NCBI GenBank assembly: GCA_964647355.1
Contig: CAZYGK010000003.1
Coordinates: forward strand, 39,813-103,812
DNA length: 64,000 nt
Direction: 5' to 3'
DNA from: SZUA-430 sp964647355
GTDB taxonomy: Bacteria; Pseudomonadota; Alphaproteobacteria; Micropepsales; Micropepsaceae
The position numbers and the translations under genes are program-made. The notes beneath the pieces were generated by a model. It worked only from the letters and a program-made list of their open reading frames with translations, did no database searches and was not told the origin of the DNA. Within the stretch, counting starts at the first letter, position 1. Each line of letters begins with the position of its first letter. Shown piece by piece: positions 17,299-26,266 of the stretch.

Positions 17299-17994
17299 CT
17301 ACGCCGGCTTGGCGCGCCCGTTACGGGTGCCGTTATTGCCGTTCGTAATGCCGTGCTGCACCGCCCAAATGGCCACTTGCGTCCGATTGGAAGCACCCAG
17401 TTTCCGCAACACCGTCTTAAGGTGCACCTTTACCGTGGCCTCGGTGATCGCCAGTTCCTTGGCGATCGCCTTGTTCGAGTGCCCGTCCGCCAACCGGCGA
17501 ATGATGTCGAGTTCGCGCTGGGACAGCGCGACGTCGCCCACGCGCACGCGCTCGCTCGTCCCGGACTGATTTGCACGCATCGCGCCCAAAAAATCCGTCA
17601 ACATGCTGGGAAACACCTTCTCGCCCAGCGCCACAAGCCGAAGAGACTCGATCAGCGCGCTCGGCGTGATGCTCTTCAGCAAATATCCGTCAGCACCGGC
17701 GCTGAACATATCGGCGAGATGCGCCAGTTCGGCAGACTCTGCAAACACGACCGTGCGCGCTTGAGGCTGAGAGGCCTTCAACGCCGAAACCGCTTCCGCG
17801 CCTTGCGCAAAATCGAGAAGGATAATGTCAGGCGCGGATCCGTTCGTTCCGTTGCGAGAAATCTCGTCGACGGTCGCGGCTTCGGCACCGATGTAAAAAC
17901 CTTTGCCGTCCAACTGCGAACGCAATCCCGAGCGAAGCAACGGGTGTGCATCGATTAGCCAGATGACAGTGTTTTCCACCAATGCCCCCCGCAT
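17299..17994 (-). CDS. NarL/FixJ-family response regulator (orphan)
   Basis: The 231-residue protein has a receiver domain with the phospho-acceptor Asp in IILLDFAQG (Asp61), an acidic residue in LIDAHPLL and the conserved Lys in YLLKSITP (Lys107). A LuxR/GerE helix-turn-helix follows (LSQRELDIIRRLADGHSNKA, EATVKVHLKTVLRKLGA). No kinase is adjacent; the nearest is at 20.6 kb. The ATG at 17994 follows an excellent GGGAGGACG ribosome site. Proximity to the HfaB-type genes makes them plausible targets. Confidence 0.9.
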   Translation of the reverse strand: MRGALVENTVIWLIDAHPLLRSGLRSQLDGKGFYIGAEAATVDEISRNGTNGSAPDIILLDFAQGAEAVSALKASQPQARTVVFAESAELAHLADMFSAGADGYLLKSITPSALIESLRLVALGEKVFPSMLTDFLGAMRANQSGTSERVRVGDVALSQRELDIIRRLADGHSNKAIAKELAITEATVKVHLKTVLRKLGASNRTQVAIWAVQHGITNGNNGTRNGRAKPA

Positions 17995-18206
17995 TGAACG
18001 TCCTCCCGCCGACCGCACGCCCGGCTCAAAGAACCTGCCGCATCGCCCAGGTGCGACGCCCCATAAATAGGGTAACGCACCGCAGAATGTAAACCGTATG
18101 CGCGAAATGATCCGCGTGACGGCTGCAACACTCTGGAATGAATTCCTCGCATCCGCCGCGAATTTTAACCATGAAGCACATCGCGCCGCAGCACCGCAAC
18201 CGCTTT

Positions 18207-19064
18207 TCACAAGGTTGCGACAAAATCCCGGATCGTCTGCAAAACAGACTGAGGATCGTCACGAAACGCTCCGTGTCCACAGTTGTCATATACCTGCAAC
18301 GTCGCGAGGCCCTCTTTGATGCACGTCAAGAGTTCCCGCGACAGATGAGGCGGCGTGATCGGATCTTCGGCACCCGCCAGGATCAAGGTCGGGCATAGGA
18401 TTTTCTTCAGTTCCGCCCGGAAATCCATGCGCCGGATCTCGCCTCCCGGCAACGAGAAGTGGCGGTACACCTCTCGACGCATCACGGCACGCGAACGCGC
18501 ATCCGCACCGTCGGCTTTCACTGTCGTGTTGTAGAGCGGCATGCACACGCGCATGTAGGTATCGAACGCCTCGTCAGTGCCCACCTCCCACATTCTCGTG
18601 GCGACCGCCAATGCCTCAGGCCCGCCCTTCGTTTCGAAAAGTTTCAAACTCGTCGCAAAGTCCATTCGCGCCGCGGTGCTGGACAGAATGAGGGCTCTCG
18701 GATGCTCCGGATGCCGGGTGGCGTAGGACTGCGCCACCATGCCGCCGAACGACTGGCCGAGCACGATCGGCTTCCTTATCCCAAGCGCGTCGCAGAACGC
18801 TCGGATGTCGTCGCCCCATTGAGCGAGCGTCCAGGTTCGCTGATCGCTGGGCACACTGCGCCCATTGCCCCGGTGGTCGATGTAAATGACCTGCGCGATG
18901 TCGGCGAACCCGTCGAAATCGCCGCGTAGGCCGGAATGATCGAAGCCCGGTCCGCCATGCATAACGATCAAGGTCGGCTTCTCGCGCATCCGCGGCCCGT
19001 AGGGCTGCAACTTCGAACCGACAACATCGAAGAAGATGCGTTGACCGTCTAGATCGACGAACAT
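18207..19064 (-). CDS. Alpha/beta-hydrolase, proline-iminopeptidase-like
   Basis: The 285-residue protein has the motifs of the S33 peptidase/epoxide-hydrolase branch: the oxyanion loop MHGGPGFDHSG, DHRGNGRS, the nucleophile elbow LGQSFGGM (Ser), an acid in AGAEDPITPP and a His in NCGHGAF. It may be an iminopeptidase or another cytoplasmic amidase/esterase. The ATG at 19064 is preferred over a TTG five codons upstream. Confidence 0.85.
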   Translation of the reverse strand: MFVDLDGQRIFFDVVGSKLQPYGPRMREKPTLIVMHGGPGFDHSGLRGDFDGFADIAQVIYIDHRGNGRSVPSDQRTWTLAQWGDDIRAFCDALGIRKPIVLGQSFGGMVAQSYATRHPEHPRALILSSTAARMDFATSLKLFETKGGPEALAVATRMWEVGTDEAFDTYMRVCMPLYNTTVKADGADARSRAVMRREVYRHFSLPGGEIRRMDFRAELKKILCPTLILAGAEDPITPPHLSRELLTCIKEGLATLQVYDNCGHGAFRDDPQSVLQTIRDFVATL

Positions 19065-19118
19065 GGAACACCCGCCCAATCACCAGGCGAAGCGTTTACT
19101 CGATCGGGTGAAACGCGC

Positions 19119-20453
19119 CTAGCGGAACGTCAGTTGAACCGTGAAGACATCGACGTGGGAATCCGTCACACCCACAAGATTCCCGCGCGCCAGGTTCTCC
19201 GGCGCAGCTGCGGTCAATGCAATCGGCTCCTCGGGAATGAACAGATGCCCGTAGCCCGCTTCGACACTCGTTCCGCCGTCGAAATCGTATCGAGCGCCGA
19301 ACGCAAGCCACGTGCGGTCTGCGTCAGGAATACGCGGATCGCGCGTTGCGTCGCGCGTTGGGCTTTGATCGTATGCTGCACCCAAGCGGAACGTCCAATT
19401 CGTAGACGGACGCACCTTGATGCCGGCGGACGCAAACCACGCATCCTTCCAGTCATAGGTCTGCAGCACATCGGTCTGCAGCGGATTCGCAAACCTGATG
19501 CGCAGTTCCTCGAATGCGCTCCACCACGTATAACCGACTTCGGCGAGCAACGTGGCTGTCGGCGAAATCTCGACCGCAAGCCCCGCGGACGCAACCGCAG
19601 GGGTCGTCAGCTTCGTCGACCCCGCGGAGTCCACGAACGCTCCGCTTGCAAGCGAGACCGCTGCGCCCGTGCCGGCCGTGTCCAGGGTGAAATCGATATC
19701 GCCTTCGAGTGTATGGCGGATCTCCGATCGGTATGACGCTCCAAGGCTAACGCTGTCCGAAGGACGCCACAGCGCACCGAGGGCATAGCCGAAGCCCCAG
19801 TCCTCGGCGTTGAACTCTGCGTTGCCGTCCTGCTGCGTCGGCACCGCGGTGGGAACCGCGAAGAGCGCGCCGATCGTTCCGAAGTCGATCGCGTTCGAGA
19901 GTGTGCCCTTTGCGTATTGAATTTGCGCTCCCGCTGACACGACGAACGCCGGTGTAAGTTCGTACGCCAGCGACGGCACGGCGTTGACGGTAATCAGCTT
20001 CGACTCCAGCGCGTAATAACGCCCCGCCCAGCCGTCGTTGTACCGCGTGCTCAAACCCCACGGTGCGGAGATCGAAAACCCAGCCGTCAAACCGTCGTCC
20101 AGGCGCATCCGAAACTGTGCGCCCGGCTCGTACGCATCCTTGATGAAACCGTCAGGCGTGGCGTTGCCGCCGGTCGGCGTGCCCAAGGCATTGGTGGCAA
20201 GGGCGAAAGAGGCCTGCGATGTCGGATAAATCCCGTTGACTGTGAAACTCGCGTCCCAGTCGGTCACACCCGCGCTCGTCGCCGGATTGTAGCTGAGGAA
20301 CCCCGGCCCGTCGCTTTGCGCGCTGGCACCGGCGAACGCCGACCCCATCGCGGTCAGACTGTACTCCTTGAGCGCATAGCCGGCTGCTACCGCCGAAGAC
20401 GGTAAACAAACGCTTGCGACCAAAGCCGCGGCGACACCCCGCCAGAGCACCAT
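19119..20453 (-). CDS. FadL/OmpP1/TodX-family outer-membrane transporter
   Basis: The 444-residue precursor has a signal peptide (AAALVASVCLPSSAVAAG) followed by the FadL N-terminal hatch hallmark ALKEYSLTAMGSAFAGASAQ and NPAT, then a long beta-barrel ending in the strand VDVFTVQLTFR with the terminal aromatic-Arg. FadL proteins admit long-chain fatty acids or other hydrophobic compounds through the outer membrane. In this genome it could feed the wax-ester/DGAT locus at 53 kb, though they are far apart. A GTG three codons upstream is an alternative start. Confidence 0.88.
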   Translation of the reverse strand: MVLWRGVAAALVASVCLPSSAVAAGYALKEYSLTAMGSAFAGASAQSDGPGFLSYNPATSAGVTDWDASFTVNGIYPTSQASFALATNALGTPTGGNATPDGFIKDAYEPGAQFRMRLDDGLTAGFSISAPWGLSTRYNDGWAGRYYALESKLITVNAVPSLAYELTPAFVVSAGAQIQYAKGTLSNAIDFGTIGALFAVPTAVPTQQDGNAEFNAEDWGFGYALGALWRPSDSVSLGASYRSEIRHTLEGDIDFTLDTAGTGAAVSLASGAFVDSAGSTKLTTPAVASAGLAVEISPTATLLAEVGYTWWSAFEELRIRFANPLQTDVLQTYDWKDAWFASAGIKVRPSTNWTFRLGAAYDQSPTRDATRDPRIPDADRTWLAFGARYDFDGGTSVEAGYGHLFIPEEPIALTAAAPENLARGNLVGVTDSHVDVFTVQLTFR

Positions 20454-20583
20454 CGACCCCACACGAACCCAAAACCGATCACATGTGGCGCCAGAGCGCT
20501 CGCGCGCGCAAGATAAAAAAATCCCTAATTCGCCGTCCGATACTCAGACTTAACGGCCGCGCAGGTAGATTTTCGCTCTCTGG

Positions 20584-22044
20584 GTGAATTTGCGGCACAG
20601 GCGTCAGGTGGACTCGATCGCCCCAAACGAACCGAAGCGGACAGTGCAGAACAACTATGCCTTGAACCGCTTCTTGATGGTTTTTCGCGATCCGCAGGTC
20701 GAGGCGGACTTCGCGATGCACTCGCTTGGCCAATCGGCCCCCTATGTCCGCGCTTATCTGCTCGCCGCGATCGCCCTCTACGTCGCGTTCGGGTACCTCG
20801 ATGCGATCGTGGGCGGTGACGCCGTCGCCACAATGTGGTTCGTCCGCTACGGCCTCGTCGTTCCCGTGATGCTCGCGGTGTTCGGCATGACGTTCCGGCC
20901 GGCCTTCGCCGCCTACATGCAGCCCGCACTCGCCTTAGCGATGGCTGCTTGCGGCCTCGGCATCGCAGCGATGTGCGCGATCATGCCGCCGCCCTACCAC
21001 AGCGCCTACTACGCAGGCCTGATCATGGTGACCGTCTACAGCGGCACGCTCCTGGGGATGCGCTTCGCCTACTCCGCGGCCGTCACGCTCGGCCTACTGC
21101 TCGTCTACCAGATCGTCAGCCTGTGGGTGAACCCTGTCAGCCTCACCGACTACATTTCGAACAACTACTTCCTCACTATGGCGACCGGCGTGGGCGTGTT
21201 CTCGAGCTACGTGCTCGAGACCCACATCCGCAACAACTACGTCGCTCAGAAAGTGATCGAGCAGAAAAACCACGTCATGAAGGCCCTGCTCGACGAAGCA
21301 GAAGCAGCCAACCGGGCAAAGAGCGAATTCCTCGCCGTCATGAGCCACGAACTCCGCACGCCGTTGAACGCAATTCTGGGCTTCTCGGAATTGTTCAAAC
21401 AGCAACTGATGGGCCCCTTAGGTTCCGCGAAGTACGTGGAATATGCGGGCGACATTCACGCCAGCGGTGAGCACCTGCTCGCCATCATCAACGACATTCT
21501 CGATCTGGCGAAAGCCGAGTCCGGCAAGCTCGACCTCGCCGAAACCGCCTTCGACGCCAACACGGTCGTCGAGAAGACGCTCCGCATGTGCGCGCAGAAG
21601 GCAACCGAGGGCCAAGTCGAACTGAACTTCTCGCCTGCGAGCACTGACTACCTGCTCATCGCCGACGAGCGGCTGATCCGCCAAGTCACAGTCAACTTGA
21701 TCACGAATGCAATCAAGTTCACGCCTGCGGGCGGCCGCGTCGACGTGTCGGCGCATGCCTCGCGCACCGGCTTCGTCCTGCATGTGAAGGACAGCGGCAT
21801 CGGCATCCCCGCAAGCGACCTCGAGCGCGTCCTGCGTCCGTTCGAGCAAGTCGAAAGCGCGACCGCGCGCCGCCACGGCGGCACCGGCCTCGGCCTCCCC
21901 TACTCCAAGAAGATCGTCGAAATCCACGGCGGCTCGCTGAAACTTTCAAGCCGCGAAAACGTCGGCACGACGGTCAGCATCGACCTCCCCGCCACGCGCG
22001 TCCGCGCGATCGCACCGTCGATGCACCTCAAACAAGCCGTCTAG
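20584..22044 (+). CDS. Membrane sensor histidine kinase
   Basis: The 486-residue protein has about six N-terminal membrane helices (roughly 52-215), a short coiled linker, then a full HATPase module: H-box FLAVMSHELRTPLNAILGF, N-box LITNAIKFTP, G1 DSGIGIP and G2 GGTGLGLPYSKKI. It is a HisKA-type kinase without PAS or receiver domains. The ligand is unknown; the membrane part may sense directly. No response regulator is adjacent, the nearest being the NarL-type gene at 17.3 kb. The GTG start at 20584 is uncertain; GTGs at 20608 and 20644 also fit. Confidence 0.88.
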   Translation: MNLRHRRQVDSIAPNEPKRTVQNNYALNRFLMVFRDPQVEADFAMHSLGQSAPYVRAYLLAAIALYVAFGYLDAIVGGDAVATMWFVRYGLVVPVMLAVFGMTFRPAFAAYMQPALALAMAACGLGIAAMCAIMPPPYHSAYYAGLIMVTVYSGTLLGMRFAYSAAVTLGLLLVYQIVSLWVNPVSLTDYISNNYFLTMATGVGVFSSYVLETHIRNNYVAQKVIEQKNHVMKALLDEAEAANRAKSEFLAVMSHELRTPLNAILGFSELFKQQLMGPLGSAKYVEYAGDIHASGEHLLAIINDILDLAKAESGKLDLAETAFDANTVVEKTLRMCAQKATEGQVELNFSPASTDYLLIADERLIRQVTVNLITNAIKFTPAGGRVDVSAHASRTGFVLHVKDSGIGIPASDLERVLRPFEQVESATARRHGGTGLGLPYSKKIVEIHGGSLKLSSRENVGTTVSIDLPATRVRAIAPSMHLKQAV

Positions 22045-22640
22045 CGCAGCAACAAACGTACTTTCTCTTCGGCCACCGCTGCGTCCTCGCCGTAGGCAAT
22101 CGTTCCGCGAAACTGCCCCTCGGCATCCAGCAGGAAAACGCTGGCCGTATGGTCCATCGTGTAACTCCCGCCGCCGCCATCGACCTTGGCGAAATAGACA
22201 CCGAGAGGACGCCCCAGCGCCTTGATTTGCTCCCCCGCCCCGGTCAAGCCGCGAATGCGCGGATCAAAGGAAGAAAGGTAGGCTTTCAGCGCCGCAGGCG
22301 TATCGCGCTCTGGGTCGACCGTCACGAAGAACACGCTGACCCTATCGCCGTCGCTACCCAACCGCCCGAGCAGCGCCGACATCGCCGTCAGCGTAGTCGG
22401 ACAGACATCCGGACAATAGGTGAAGCCAAAAAAAACGAGCGCGGGCTTTCCCAGAACCGCCTTCTCGTCGACCCCCGCACCCTCGTGATCGGTCAACTGA
22501 AATGACCCGATGGCCGGACCGCCTGCCGCCGGCTCTTGGTCCCCCGGCTTGTACAACCCGAGCCCAACTCCGGCCCAAACGAGCGCCAGCACCGCAATCA
22601 GCGCTACCGCCACGTACCGCACGATGCGCAGCACGGCCAT
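22041..22640 (-). CDS. SCO1/SenC-family copper chaperone
   Basis: The 199-residue protein has an N-terminal anchor (YVAVALIAVLALVWAGVGLGL) and a thioredoxin-like domain with the copper motif FTYCPDVCPTTL and the distal His in TMDHTASVFL. SCO proteins deliver copper to the CuA site of cytochrome oxidase in the periplasm. The ATG at 22640 follows AAGGGA. A TTG six codons upstream was set aside. It converges on the kinase gene with a four-base overlap. Confidence 0.92.
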   Translation of the reverse strand: MAVLRIVRYVAVALIAVLALVWAGVGLGLYKPGDQEPAAGGPAIGSFQLTDHEGAGVDEKAVLGKPALVFFGFTYCPDVCPTTLTAMSALLGRLGSDGDRVSVFFVTVDPERDTPAALKAYLSSFDPRIRGLTGAGEQIKALGRPLGVYFAKVDGGGGSYTMDHTASVFLLDAEGQFRGTIAYGEDAAVAEEKVRLLLR

Positions 22641-23056
22641 CGCAAATCCCTTCGTCAATACGCCGCGACCCTAACCTCGGCCGCGCGGGAACGACAAGTC
22701 GACGCAGTCGGTCACGGCGTCGCGGCACGGTCACCTGAAATGGCACAACTGGCACAGCATACGTAACAAATAACCGCCACCACGCGACACAAACATAAAC
22801 GCTGCTCCCCATCTCATCGCTTCACGTCGCAGCCGCGCGCCATCAGCGCACGGAAACATAATTATAACAAATTACATAATAATTCAACGGCACAGAGCGT
22901 CGCGGACCAGCCGCTCTCAACCCATTGGCAAGCCACGGCGGCCTTGGCGACCCGCCCGATACCGGCCGGCCTCCAGCCGGCACCAAGATCAGATGATCGA
23001 GTACCACTGATACCGAATGCCGGACCCAAGACCGCGGGCTTATCGCCACCCCGCGC
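22641..23056. other. 416-bp intergenic region with AT-rich patch
   Basis: No gene is supported. It lies upstream of the SCO1 gene and downstream of the Nudix-like gene. A strikingly AT-rich stretch at 22855-22887 contains a promoter-like pattern (separate entry), leaving a leader of about 210 bases before SCO1. It also marks the left edge of the lower-GC segment. Confidence 0.5.
22861..22887 (-). promoter_or_regulatory. Candidate sigma-70-like promoter for SCO1
   Basis: On the minus strand TTGAAT (22887-22882) and a consensus TATAAT (22866-22861) are spaced by 15 bases, slightly short. It is the only near-consensus promoter in a GC-rich neighbourhood and points at the SCO1 gene. Confidence 0.4.
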
Positions 23057-24133
23057 CTACCGCAGCCAGCCCGGCTCGCGCATGCCAAGCCTCGCTGCCG
23101 CATAGCGCACGCCCAGTGCGACCGCAGCGGCACCCGACGGTGTCATAGCTTTAGGATCGTAGATGTCCGCCCATCGGCCGTCCGCCATCGGCAGGATCGC
23201 CGAGCCGACTGCTCCATCGAACTCCGCGTTGAACTTAAGCCGCGACAACCCTAGAACTCCGGCCGACGCCTCGTCCGACTGCGAGCCGAACCAGGCCTCG
23301 TCGTGAACCAACAGAAGCGTGCAGATCTCAGGTCGATGGTTCATCAAATTGAACGCTGCTCCCGTGACCTGCAGAAGAGCTCTGCCATTATCCAACAGAG
23401 CCCGCAGGTAGCGAATGTTGGGGTGCTCGTAGACGGCCGCCGACGCACTCAAATGCGCCTCGGGAACGCAGAACAGCTCTTCGAGATACTCGCGGAACAC
23501 GTTGTGATCCACGCGCCGCTCGATCGCCCCCTCGTCTGAGCCCAGCGCTGCGGAGGCCGGTTGGAAGATGAACGACGGCACAACATGGTACTTGCCGGGC
23601 TGGTCGGCGACGGTGTTGCTTCGCCTAGCGCAGATCATATGCGGCTGGCCCGCACGCATGAACACGACAAGCGTCGCCCCACCGATCGCGGCATTGACAC
23701 CGCCACCGTTCACAAGACAGTCCAAAGGTCCCTCGAATTGCGAGAGAATTGCGCGCCGGACGGGAAAATCCGATACGTCGGGCGAGGATTGCTGAGCCTC
23801 CCGGTCGATGCGCATCGCCGTATCCACCATTGCGAAGTACGAACCGACATAGCCGGATACTCCTGCGACCGCACCGCGCTCGGTCAGCGTCATCCGCGAG
23901 AGAGCGAACGTCGCACCGTCCCACATGCGAGCGCGGCGTTCACGCTCCTCGACCGTCAAAACGAGCGGCGGAACCCTCACAGCCGGTGGCTGGCTCGCCG
24001 CCGCAATCGTGAAGCTATCGATCGACGTCCCAGCTGCCACCGGAAACACGACGACGGGATGACGCCCTCTCGCGCATTGAAGTACCTGAAGGCCGGGGTA
24101 GAGAGACTCTATGCTGTGAATGTCTTCCCCCAT
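23057..24133 (-). CDS. Nudix-like domain protein, unknown function
   Basis: The 358-residue protein is soluble. Near residue 230 it carries HNVFREYLEELFCVPE, which resembles the REUXEE core of a Nudix box within a degenerate context; the upstream Gly and Glu of the canonical box are not clearly in place. The rest is unrecognised. Its ATG at 24133 lies two bases after the stop of the upstream membrane gene, so the two are translationally coupled. Base composition is lower in GC than the housekeeping genes. A nucleotide- or ligand-sensing role is possible but unproven. Confidence 0.6.
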   Translation of the reverse strand: MGEDIHSIESLYPGLQVLQCARGRHPVVVFPVAAGTSIDSFTIAAASQPPAVRVPPLVLTVEERERRARMWDGATFALSRMTLTERGAVAGVSGYVGSYFAMVDTAMRIDREAQQSSPDVSDFPVRRAILSQFEGPLDCLVNGGGVNAAIGGATLVVFMRAGQPHMICARRSNTVADQPGKYHVVPSFIFQPASAALGSDEGAIERRVDHNVFREYLEELFCVPEAHLSASAAVYEHPNIRYLRALLDNGRALLQVTGAAFNLMNHRPEICTLLLVHDEAWFGSQSDEASAGVLGLSRLKFNAEFDGAVGSAILPMADGRWADIYDPKAMTPSGAAAVALGVRYAAARLGMREPGWLR

Positions 24134-24135
24134 CT

Positions 24136-25002
24136 CTACCCGAGCAGATCGGTTGCGAGCAGGACTGTGGCGACCGCGGAAGAAATCGCGCCGAGCATTA
24201 CCAATCCTAGGCGCGTATTGCCTATCGTCCAAACCTCTTGGCGAAGGGTTGCCGCGCCAGGCTTCCGGGCGTTACCCCAACCCTGGTATATTCCGCGCGC
24301 CAGCCAGAATACTCCTAGCGCGTACACGAGAAAGCCGAGCACAAAAAGGCTGGGCGCCTGAACTTGTTCGCCACCCGGCGCGAGCGGAATAAGAACCAGA
24401 CCGACCGCAGCAATGGCAAACCCCGCCGTGGCAATCTTGGCAGCGCGAAATGCACGCGTGAAGAAGAAATCCCAGTAGGGCTCGGGCTCCTGCCTCAAGG
24501 CCTGGGCGACTTGCACACGATGCCAGTGGCCGTTCGCCCATCCAACACCCATCGCATAGACGAAGTACCCAATGATCGGAAAGGCGCTAAAGAAGAAATT
24601 GTCCAGAAAATCCGTTGAACCAACGGGAATAAGCCCGGAAGCAATACTTGCCGCAAACGCCGCTAGCGCACCCCATACCCGACCAAACCAAGCTGCAACG
24701 ACTCTTCCCGTTGCTCCGAATATTCGAGCGTCGTTGAGAAAATACAGCCACATGAAGACAAAGACGTGCCGCCAATGGGGTTCAAGATCCACATCAACGT
24801 CGATAAACTGCAACGCGGCAAGAACATACGGCTCAAGCGAACCGAGAATGGCCAGCGCTGCATTGTCATAGGCCTCAACGACCAGCAAGATCAGGGGCTC
24901 GACGATGCGCAGGTCCAGCCCCTTCCATAGCATCGCCACCACCGGAACCGCGGACAGAACAGAAAAAACGACAACAACAACGACCTCGCGCCAGATCTTC
25001 AT
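24136..25002 (-). CDS. Multi-pass membrane protein, unknown function
   Basis: The 288-residue protein has about six to seven hydrophobic helices (for example VVVVVFSVLSAVPVVAML near the N-terminus, FVFMWLYFL, SLFVLGFLVYALGVFWLARG and LGLVMLGAISSAVATVLL). No family is recognised. The ATG at 25002 follows a GGAAGGAAA ribosome site. It is coupled to the Nudix-like gene and divergent from a pair of permease-like genes; all four share the lower GC content. Confidence 0.65.
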   Translation of the reverse strand: MKIWREVVVVVVFSVLSAVPVVAMLWKGLDLRIVEPLILLVVEAYDNAALAILGSLEPYVLAALQFIDVDVDLEPHWRHVFVFMWLYFLNDARIFGATGRVVAAWFGRVWGALAAFAASIASGLIPVGSTDFLDNFFFSAFPIIGYFVYAMGVGWANGHWHRVQVAQALRQEPEPYWDFFFTRAFRAAKIATAGFAIAAVGLVLIPLAPGGEQVQAPSLFVLGFLVYALGVFWLARGIYQGWGNARKPGAATLRQEVWTIGNTRLGLVMLGAISSAVATVLLATDLLG

Positions 25003-25230
25003 GAGATTTCCTTCCGCAACCCGCACTTGCTAGATTAGAGACTACCCACACCGCCGTCATTCGACATGAACAACGACACCTACTTTTCACTGCGAAGTAG
25101 TTGACGTTTTCCGACGCCCTCTCTCTTCACAGCCCCACAGTGAACCCATGCCGAGCGCACTCACTCATAATTTCGCCAGAATCTGCAACTACCGATGCTC
25201 GGAGGCAGGGTACGAGCATGGGGCGCTAGT

Positions 25231-26226
25231 ATGGATGAAGCACTTTGGTGGTCAATCTTTGGCGGGTTCGTAGTTGGTGCCGCCTTACGTTGGGCCCAGG
25301 GAAGCGCGATCGCCAGCCAAACTTGGGTCAAGCTCGCGGACAGGATTGTCATCTTTTGCGTCGTGCCATTGCACGTTGCCCTGACCTTGCGGATAGTTGA
25401 TACCAGCGGGCAGGACTCGCTCAAAATAGCGGCTGCGCTGGGTGCCCTCCTACCGCTCCTTACCTACCTGGCGGTGAGCTCGATTGCTTCCCGGGAAACT
25501 CCACACAGCCTTGCACTCACGGGAGCTTCTTTTGGCGGTGGGAATCGAGGAGTCTGGCTCGTCTCTCTTGTCTCACTGGTCGCGCCAGAGTTTGCAAACG
25601 TCGGAGGTAACGCGACACTCCTGGACCACTTCGCGGTGATGGACTACGCGTACTTCTTCGTGTTCTGCAACGCATTGGTATTGCTTCACTTCGGCAAAAG
25701 TGAACTGCTGCCGTGGCAGATCATACCTCTCCTGGCAACAGCGGCGTACACGTTTGCGAGCAGCTTCCTGGGAATAGATTTAGGCAGCTATGTCTCCGAA
25801 GGTTGTGCAAAGGCGATGCGGTATGGCTTGGGAGTTGCCCTTGCGGCAGCAACCACAATGCTAGTCATGCTGCGGATCGAGTTCCGGTGGTCGCTTGCGG
25901 TCATCCAGGACTTAGCGACGGTGTTCGTCGCGCGCGCAGCGGTTTTGTTGGCCTTCTTGGGCGCGATTCTGGCCAGTCCATCCCTCGGCTGGCTTGGGAG
26001 GTCGAACATTGAGCTGCTCTTGATTCCGCTTGGTGTGTTCTTAATCGTGCCCCCTAGCTCCTACATCGGCTCTTTCGTAAGCTCGAACGACTCCGAAGCC
26101 GAAGCGAGCAGAATTACTACGCTTGCCGGCTTTTGGAGCATTCTGTTCTATGCATTCGTTGCAGGATTCGCTGTAGCTTTCGAAGCGGGGATGCTGCCTA
26201 CCCTCGAAGCTGCCCTCGGAAACTAA
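25231..26226 (+). CDS. Permease-like membrane protein (AEC/BART-like?), copy 1
   Basis: The 331-residue protein has about ten membrane helices. The segment SLALTGASFGGGNRGVWLVS resembles the broken-helix region of auxin-efflux-carrier/BART-type transporters, and the C-terminal part reads LGVFLIVPPSSYIGS. Both segments recur in the next gene, so they are tandem paralogues. Function is unknown; substrate transport is inferred. A start at 25195 (MLGGR) in the same frame is possible. It is divergent from the Nudix-like operon. Confidence 0.65.
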   Translation: MDEALWWSIFGGFVVGAALRWAQGSAIASQTWVKLADRIVIFCVVPLHVALTLRIVDTSGQDSLKIAAALGALLPLLTYLAVSSIASRETPHSLALTGASFGGGNRGVWLVSLVSLVAPEFANVGGNATLLDHFAVMDYAYFFVFCNALVLLHFGKSELLPWQIIPLLATAAYTFASSFLGIDLGSYVSEGCAKAMRYGLGVALAAATTMLVMLRIEFRWSLAVIQDLATVFVARAAVLLAFLGAILASPSLGWLGRSNIELLLIPLGVFLIVPPSSYIGSFVSSNDSEAEASRITTLAGFWSILFYAFVAGFAVAFEAGMLPTLEAALGN

Positions 26227-26266
26227 CGAGTTCGGACCCGCCGAATAGTCACTGAAAGGATTCGCA

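Noticed and set aside
22354..22812. Minus-strand frame starting MGSSVYVCVAWWRLF upstream of SCO1, with tandem Trp codons
   Set aside because: Considered as a leader peptide, but it has no early stop, no pause or terminator hairpin follows, and it runs into SCO1 in another frame.
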